DNA from: an uncultured Anaerolineales bacterium
Lineage (GTDB): Bacteria > Chloroflexota > Anaerolineae > Anaerolineales > UBA11657
Direction: 5' to 3'
DNA: 8,886 nt
NCBI GenBank assembly: GCA_913031335.1
Contig: CAJWGI010000036.1
Coordinates: 1 to 8,886, forward strand
The notes under the pieces are model-generated. The model made no database searches. It was given only the letters and a program-made list of their open reading frames with translations, and had not been told where the DNA came from. The number at the start of each line of letters is the position of its first letter. Within the stretch, counting starts at the first letter, position 1. Positions 5,963 through 8,886 of the stretch are shown piece by piece. A program made the translations under genes and the position numbers.

Positions 5963-6063
5963 AAGACTTCGAGCGGCCTTGGCGGCCATGGGCAGATTGA
6001 AGTCTTCACCTCGGTGGGGAATTAAGCCGGCGCGTGGCCGAGCACCCACGGTCTGTGGTGAAG
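5963..6063 (-). ncRNA. L10 leader RNA (rplJL autoregulatory element)
   Basis: The 194-nt gap between rplA and rplJ carries the L10 leader (the Rfam family of that name). On the minus strand an outer helix CTTCACC/GGTGAAG (6057-6063 with 6004-6010) encloses AGACC, then a second helix GTGGG/CCCAC (6045-6049 with 6014-6018) and a tip helix CGGC/GCCG (6037-6040 with 6028-6031) with a 5-nt loop. The conserved strands GTGGGTG, TTAATTCC and CCACCGAGGTGA are all present. L10, probably as L10(L12)4, binds such leaders and represses its operon. Downstream a hairpin with arms AAGACTTC and GAAGTCTT (5999-6006 with 5963-5970) shares three bases with the outer helix and may act as an attenuator, though only TTTGCG follows it. 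Confidence 0.85.
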
Positions 6064-6085
6064 CTACTGTTGTGTAATCGGATTG

Positions 6086-6793
6086 TTATTCGATAGCGCC
6101 TACCAGATTCGGGTCTACCCGAATTCCCGGCCCCATCGTTGTTGCCAGTGTAATGCGGCGGAAAAAGTTACCTTTTGCCGCCGACGGTTTCGCTCTGCGC
6201 ACGGCATCGACCAGAGCCACCAGATTGTCGCAGAGAGCATCCGCGGAAAAGGACGCCTTTCCGATGGGCGCGTGCACATTGGCTGTCTTATCCAACCGGA
6301 ATTCGATTTTTCCGGCTTTGGCCTCGTCAATCAGCCGCGGCAGATCCTCGGCTGGCGCCACTGTGCCCGCCTTGGGATTTGGCATCAGGCCGCGCGGGCC
6401 CAGGATGCGCCCAAGACGCCCCACCGTACCCATCATTTTCGGCACGGCGATAGCAACATCGAACCCGGTCCAGCCATTCTGGATTTTCTTGATGGTCTCT
6501 TCATCTGCGATGAAGTCCACCCCGGCCTGTTCCGCCAGGCGCGCGCCCTCTCCCTCGACGAACGCCAGAACGCGCACAGTCTTGCCAAGCCCGTGTGGAA
6601 GCTGCACCGAGGAGCGCACCTGCTGGTCCGCCTTGCGTGTATCGATACCCAGCCGGACGTGAACTTCAACGGTTTCATCGAAGTTCGCAGTGGCGCTTTG
6701 CTTGGCCAGTTCCACCGCCTCACGGGGGGGGTAGAGCTGGTTTCTCTCAATTAGATCGCGCGCCGCGCGGTATTTCTTGCCATGTGTTGCCAT
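6086..6793 (-). CDS. rplA: 50S ribosomal protein L1
   Basis: 235 aa, a normal length. ATG at 6793 follows GGAG by 6 nt. Landmarks are the opening GKKYRAARDLIERNQLYPPREA, ETVEVHVRLGIDTRKADQQVR split over residues 40-60, the VRGTVxLPHG-like RSSVQLPHGLGKTVRVL (60-76), and the L1 signature around PKMMGTVGRLGRILGPRGLM (about 118-137), then PNPKAGTV and HAPIGKASF. L1 forms the mobile L1 stalk that handles deacylated tRNA at the E site. In many bacteria L1 also represses rplKA by binding the rplK leader; no room for such a leader exists here (16 nt before rplK), so that control may be absent or placed elsewhere. An 8-C run encodes YPPR near residue 22 without breaking the frame. Confidence 0.97.
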   Translation of the reverse strand: MATHGKKYRAARDLIERNQLYPPREAVELAKQSATANFDETVEVHVRLGIDTRKADQQVRSSVQLPHGLGKTVRVLAFVEGEGARLAEQAGVDFIADEETIKKIQNGWTGFDVAIAVPKMMGTVGRLGRILGPRGLMPNPKAGTVAPAEDLPRLIDEAKAGKIEFRLDKTANVHAPIGKASFSADALCDNLVALVDAVRRAKPSAAKGNFFRRITLATTMGPGIRVDPNLVGAIE

Positions 6794-6846
6794 GATAATC
6801 TCCGCTGGTGCCGGCGGGCTGCTCGGCAGTCCTCCCGCCTTCTGGT

Positions 6847-7272
6847 TTATCCCTCGACCACGATCCCCATCGAGCGCGCTGTGCCCTCTATCTGCAGCAT
6901 GGCGTTCTCAACATCGTTGGCGTTCAGGTCTTTCATTTTCGTTTCGGCGATTTCGCGCACCTGTGAGCGGGTGACCTTGCCCACTTTCTCGCGCAAAGGG
7001 TCTGCCGAGCCTTTTTCCAGCCCGGCGGCTGCGCGTAACAGCACCGCGGCGGGCGGCGTCTTCAAAACGAATTTAAACGAACCGTCGGCGAAGATGGAGA
7101 TATCCGCCGGCAGAATCTCACCGGTGCGATTCTGAGTGCGCGCATTGTATTCCTTGCAGAACGCCATCAGATTCACGCCGTGAGTTGCCAGCGCTGGGCC
7201 GACCGGTGGCGCCGGGCTTGCTCTGCCCGCCTGTAATTGCAGCCTTACCATTGCTTTTAGTTTCTTTGCCAC
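6847..7272 (-). CDS. rplK: 50S ribosomal protein L11
   Basis: 141 aa, exactly the common length for the family. It starts with GTG at 7272, preceded by GGGAG 7 nt upstream and 16 nt after the nusG stop. The N-terminal domain shows the diagnostic [33 protein letters not shown] region (about 11-43), including the proline-rich thiostrepton-binding stretch. The C-terminal rRNA-binding domain includes [19 protein letters not shown] and the [29 protein letters not shown] block, each near its expected place. L11 forms the base of the GTPase-associated centre. The nusG-rplK-rplA order is the standard bacterial one. Confidence 0.97.
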   Translation of the reverse strand: MAKKLKAMVRLQLQAGRASPAPPVGPALATHGVNLMAFCKEYNARTQNRTGEILPADISIFADGSFKFVLKTPPAAVLLRAAAGLEKGSADPLREKVGKVTRSQVREIAETKMKDLNANDVENAMLQIEGTARSMGIVVEG

Positions 7273-7288
7273 TGCACCGCTCCCGCTG

Positions 7289-8077
7289 TTAGACCTTTTC
7301 TACCTGCAAAAAATCAAGTTCCACCGGTGTTTCCCGCCCGAAAAACGAAACCATCACACGTACTTTCGCGCGGTCGACATCGATTTCCTGCACTGTGCCG
7401 ATGAAATCATTGAATGGACCATCGATAATGCGTACTTTTTGGTCGACCTTAAACGTGACTGTTATGCGTGGTGCGTCCGCCTCCATGCGCTCAATAATGT
7501 GACTGACTTCCTGTTCGGGCAGCGGGGTGGGCTTATTACCCACACCCACGAACCCGGTCACGCCCGGGGTGTTGCGCACCACGTACCAAGACTCTTCCGA
7601 CAGTTCCATCTGCACCAAAATGTATCCCGGGAAAACCTGGCGCTCGACCGTCTTGCGTTTTCCGTCCTTGACCGCGATTTCCTCCTCAGTGGGGACCACC
7701 ACGTCGAAAATCTCGTTGCTCATGTCCATGCTCTCAATGCGTTGTTCAAGGTTGTGGCACACTTTTTTTTCGTAACCTGAGTAGCAGTGCACCACATACC
7801 AGTGCTGGTCTAGCTCTCCGACCCCTTCAGCCTTGGTGGAGGCTTCCGCTTTCTCCACATCGTCCTCGCTCTTCCGGGCGGTGTGCACCTCCCGGATGGC
7901 GGCCTGCAGCACCTCCTCCAGCGAGGGGCCGAGGTCGTCTTCGAAGTCGATATCGAAGTCCATCCCCGGTTGATCAGCGTCTCCGTCAGCTAACTCCGCG
8001 GCAGCATTCTGCGCAGGTTGCGGTTCTGGAATTGCGCTGATCTGAGTATCTTCTTTTGCTACGTCGTTGTTTTCCAT
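7289..8077 (-). CDS. nusG: Transcription termination/antitermination factor NusG
   Basis: 262 aa, longer than the roughly 180 aa of E. coli NusG because of an acidic N-terminal extension of about 90 residues (many Asp/Glu, e.g. [18 protein letters not shown] at 40-57). The NGN domain begins at [15 protein letters not shown] (92-106) and includes [12 protein letters not shown] (146-157) and the [10 protein letters not shown] segment (169-178). The KOW domain runs from about 210 ([20 protein letters not shown] at 214-233) to the end. NusG binds RNA polymerase and links it to Rho or ribosomes. The ATG at 8077 is 4 nt after the secE stop with no clear SD, so translation probably depends on coupling; a later in-frame ATG at 7963 is possible but less likely. 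An A8 run encodes EKK at the start of the NGN domain. Confidence 0.95.
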   Translation of the reverse strand: MENNDVAKEDTQISAIPEPQPAQNAAAELADGDADQPGMDFDIDFEDDLGPSLEEVLQAAIREVHTARKSEDDVEKAEASTKAEGVGELDQHWYVVHCYSGYEKKVCHNLEQRIESMDMSNEIFDVVVPTEEEIAVKDGKRKTVERQVFPGYILVQMELSEESWYVVRNTPGVTGFVGVGNKPTPLPEQEVSHIIERMEADAPRITVTFKVDQKVRIIDGPFNDFIGTVQEIDVDRAKVRVMVSFFGRETPVELDFLQVEKV

Positions 8078-8081
8078 AGTG

Positions 8082-8342
8082 TCACTGCATTACCTGCGCA
8101 AACACCCAGGTGAAAACCGCATCGAAAAACCCGAGAAACAGTGCGCTGACGGTGATGGTAACCAGCACCACCACGGTCAAATTGGCGGCCTCGGCCCGGC
8201 TGGGCCACGAGACTTTTCCCAATTCCGCCCGCGTTTCGCGCATGTATGCCACGATCTTCTGGCGGGTGCTGAAAATAGTGAACGCCACCAGCGCAATCAC
8301 CAGCCCGAGCAGCGCCGGCCCTATTAGCTCGCGAACATCCAT
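8082..8342 (-). CDS. secE: Preprotein translocase subunit SecE
   Basis: 86 aa. The conserved amphipathic segment YMRETRAELGKVSWPSRAE (33-51) identifies SecE, followed by the core transmembrane helix (about 54-76, LTVVVLVTITVSALFLGFF). An additional hydrophobic stretch near the N-terminus (about 8-25, GPALLGLVIALVAFTIFS) predicts a second membrane helix; many bacterial SecE proteins have only the core helix, E. coli has three. SecE clamps SecY in the SecYEG channel. The ATG at 8342 follows GGGAG by 10 nt, a little wide, and overlaps the stop of a 10-codon upstream ORF (TGATG). It is followed by nusG after 4 nt, the standard pairing. Confidence 0.95.
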   Translation of the reverse strand: MDVRELIGPALLGLVIALVAFTIFSTRQKIVAYMRETRAELGKVSWPSRAEAANLTVVVLVTITVSALFLGFFDAVFTWVFAQVMQ

Positions 8343-8434
8343 CAGTGGCCCGCTCCCAGAATAATCTCTCTCATGGTGAGGACGCCGGTCTGATGCGCGC
8401 GGCCCCGCTCACTTCCCGTATCTTTCGCTTAAGG

Positions 8435-8507
8435 CAGGCGAGGCAGGACTTGAACCCACAACCTACGGTTTTGGAGACCGTTGCTCTACCAGTTGAGCTA
8501 CTCGCCT
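8435..8507 (-). tRNA. tRNA-Trp (CCA anticodon)
   Basis: A complete 73-nt cloverleaf reads on the minus strand from 8507. The acceptor arms are AGGCGAG and CTCGCCT with discriminator G at 8435. The D arm is GCTC...GAGC, the anticodon stem is ACGGT/ACCGT around loop CTCCAAA with anticodon CCA, the variable loop is AGGTT, and the T arm is GTGGG-TTCAAGT-CCTGC with two wobble pairs. The 3' CCA is not encoded (CCTT follows). It lies between rpmG and secE, a common site for tRNA-Trp, and would be cut out of the shared transcript. The 65-nt gap on its 5' side shows no clear promoter. Confidence 0.96.
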
Positions 8508-8572
8508 AAGTCGTTTCGAAGAAAACAGGCGGGTTGGGCTCCCTTGGGTCAAGACCTGCCCTCTGCCGACGA

Positions 8573-8737
8573 TCACTTTGTTTCACGGTGCAACTGATGC
8601 TTGCGGCAGCGGTGACAGTATTTGCTGAATTCCAGCCGCCCGGGATCATTGCGCCGATTTTTCTCGGTGGTGTAATTGCGCTCCTTGCACTCCGTGCAGG
8701 CCAACGTCACCACCGGTCTGACGTCCTTTTTGGCCAT
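8573..8737 (-). CDS. rpmG: 50S ribosomal protein L33
   Basis: 54 aa, from the ATG at 8737 to a TGA. The sequence [18 protein letters not shown] followed by [18 protein letters not shown] and [16 protein letters not shown] is a clear L33. Four cysteines (C14, C17, C41, C44) form two CxxC pairs, so this is the zinc-binding (C+) form. It lies 3 nt after the tuf stop, with only a weak AGGG before the start, so it is probably translated by coupling to tuf. L33 sits near the E site of the 50S subunit. The tuf-rpmG-trnW-secE order is widespread in bacteria. Confidence 0.96.
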   Translation of the reverse strand: MAKKDVRPVVTLACTECKERNYTTEKNRRNDPGRLEFSKYCHRCRKHQLHRETK

Positions 8738-8740
8738 ACC

Positions 8741-8886
8741 CTATTCGTTAATTTCGGTGATGACGCCGGCGCCGACGGTCAGGCCGCCCTCACGGATGGC
8801 GAATTTGGAGCCTTTCTCCAGCGCGACCGGTGTTATCAGCTCCACGTCCATGTTCACGTTGTCGCCCGGCATGACCATCTCCACCC
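8741..8886 (-). CDS. tuf: Elongation factor Tu, C-terminal fragment
   Basis: Partial: the last 47 codons and a TAG stop, entering from the right edge of the window. The segment [20 protein letters not shown] followed by [20 protein letters not shown] and VITEINE is the highly conserved end of EF-Tu domain 3. EF-Tu delivers aminoacyl-tRNA to the ribosome. It is the most upstream gene seen and may drive transcription of the following rpmG-trnW-secE-nusG block, as no promoter for those genes is evident. Confidence 0.97.
   Translation of the reverse strand, partial: VEMVMPGDNVNMDVELITPVALEKGSKFAIREGGLTVGAGVITEINE

Noticed and set aside
6724..6731. C8 run (minus strand) near the start of rplA as a sequencing error or phase-variable tract
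   Set aside because: The frame is intact on both sides and gives normal L1 residues (LYPPREA), so there is no sign of a frameshift; phase variation of an L1 gene is implausible.
7273..7288. L1-binding autoregulatory leader before rplK
   Set aside because: Only 16 nt separate nusG and rplK, filled by the SD; no L1-type structure can fit there.
7765..7774. A8 run (minus strand) in nusG as a programmed frameshift site
   Set aside because: The run encodes the expected EKK of the NGN domain. No stimulatory structure or meaningful alternative frame product is evident, so it is most simply a chance run of Lys codons.
8508..8572. Promoter or terminator between rpmG and tRNA-Trp (TTGACC; CAGG...CCTGTTTTC)
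   Set aside because: TTGACC has no fitting -10 at 16-19 nt, and the possible hairpin has only a 4-bp outer stem. Neither is strong enough to call.
1..8886. Mobile element, CRISPR array, defence island or phage genes
   Set aside because: All genes are conserved housekeeping families or clear neighbours. No short regularly spaced repeats, transposase or integrase frames, or target duplications were seen.

Overview
This is a bacterial chromosomal housekeeping segment in which every supported gene lies on the minus strand, so it reads from right to left. It is GC-rich, densely packed, and mostly uses recognisable Shine-Dalgarno (SD) sites. The gene set is a DnaD-domain protein, a zinc-binding DnaC/DnaI-like loader, a DNase-RNase (DUF151) protein, an NusG with an acidic N-terminal extension, and tuf-rpmG-trnW-secE-nusG-rplKAJL not followed by rpoBC. 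This best fits Chloroflexota (Dehalococcoidia- or Anaerolineae-like). That placement is inference from gene content and has not been tested by a search.

Right part (8886 to about 4932) is the translation, secretion and transcription-elongation block. It holds the 3' end of tuf (EF-Tu), rpmG (L33), a tRNA-Trp(CCA), secE, nusG, rplK (L11), rplA (L1), an L10 leader RNA, rplJ (L10) and rplL (L7/L12). The L10 leader is the clearest RNA regulatory element: its nested helices and conserved internal strands are all visible. It would let L10, or the L10(L12)4 complex, repress rplJL.

Middle part (4813 to 3670) holds two separately spaced genes: a zinc-ribbon NUDIX hydrolase and a DUF151 bifunctional-nuclease family protein. 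Each has an extended -10 promoter candidate just upstream. The one before the NUDIX gene lies so close to the ATG that a leaderless mRNA is plausible. A perfect 16-bp inverted repeat separates this part from the replication genes.

Left part (3504 to 144) is a compact replication-restart or initiation operon: dnaB (replicative helicase), a DnaD-domain protein starting 3 nt after it, and an AAA+ helicase-loader-like ATPase overlapping the DnaD gene by 65 nt. The loader is the most unusual protein here. It carries two tandem, clearly duplicated DnaC/DnaI-type AAA+ modules, and the second has lost a sensor-1 Asn and the Gly-Ala-Glu after Walker B. A signal-peptide-bearing protein of unknown function begins 24 nt downstream and runs off the left edge.

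There is no sign of mobile elements, CRISPR, phage or defence genes. The window is largely ordinary. The points of interest are the double-AAA+ loader, the L10 leader with a competing hairpin, the promoter and hairpin architecture between blocks, and the coupling of a ribosomal operon to a replication module.
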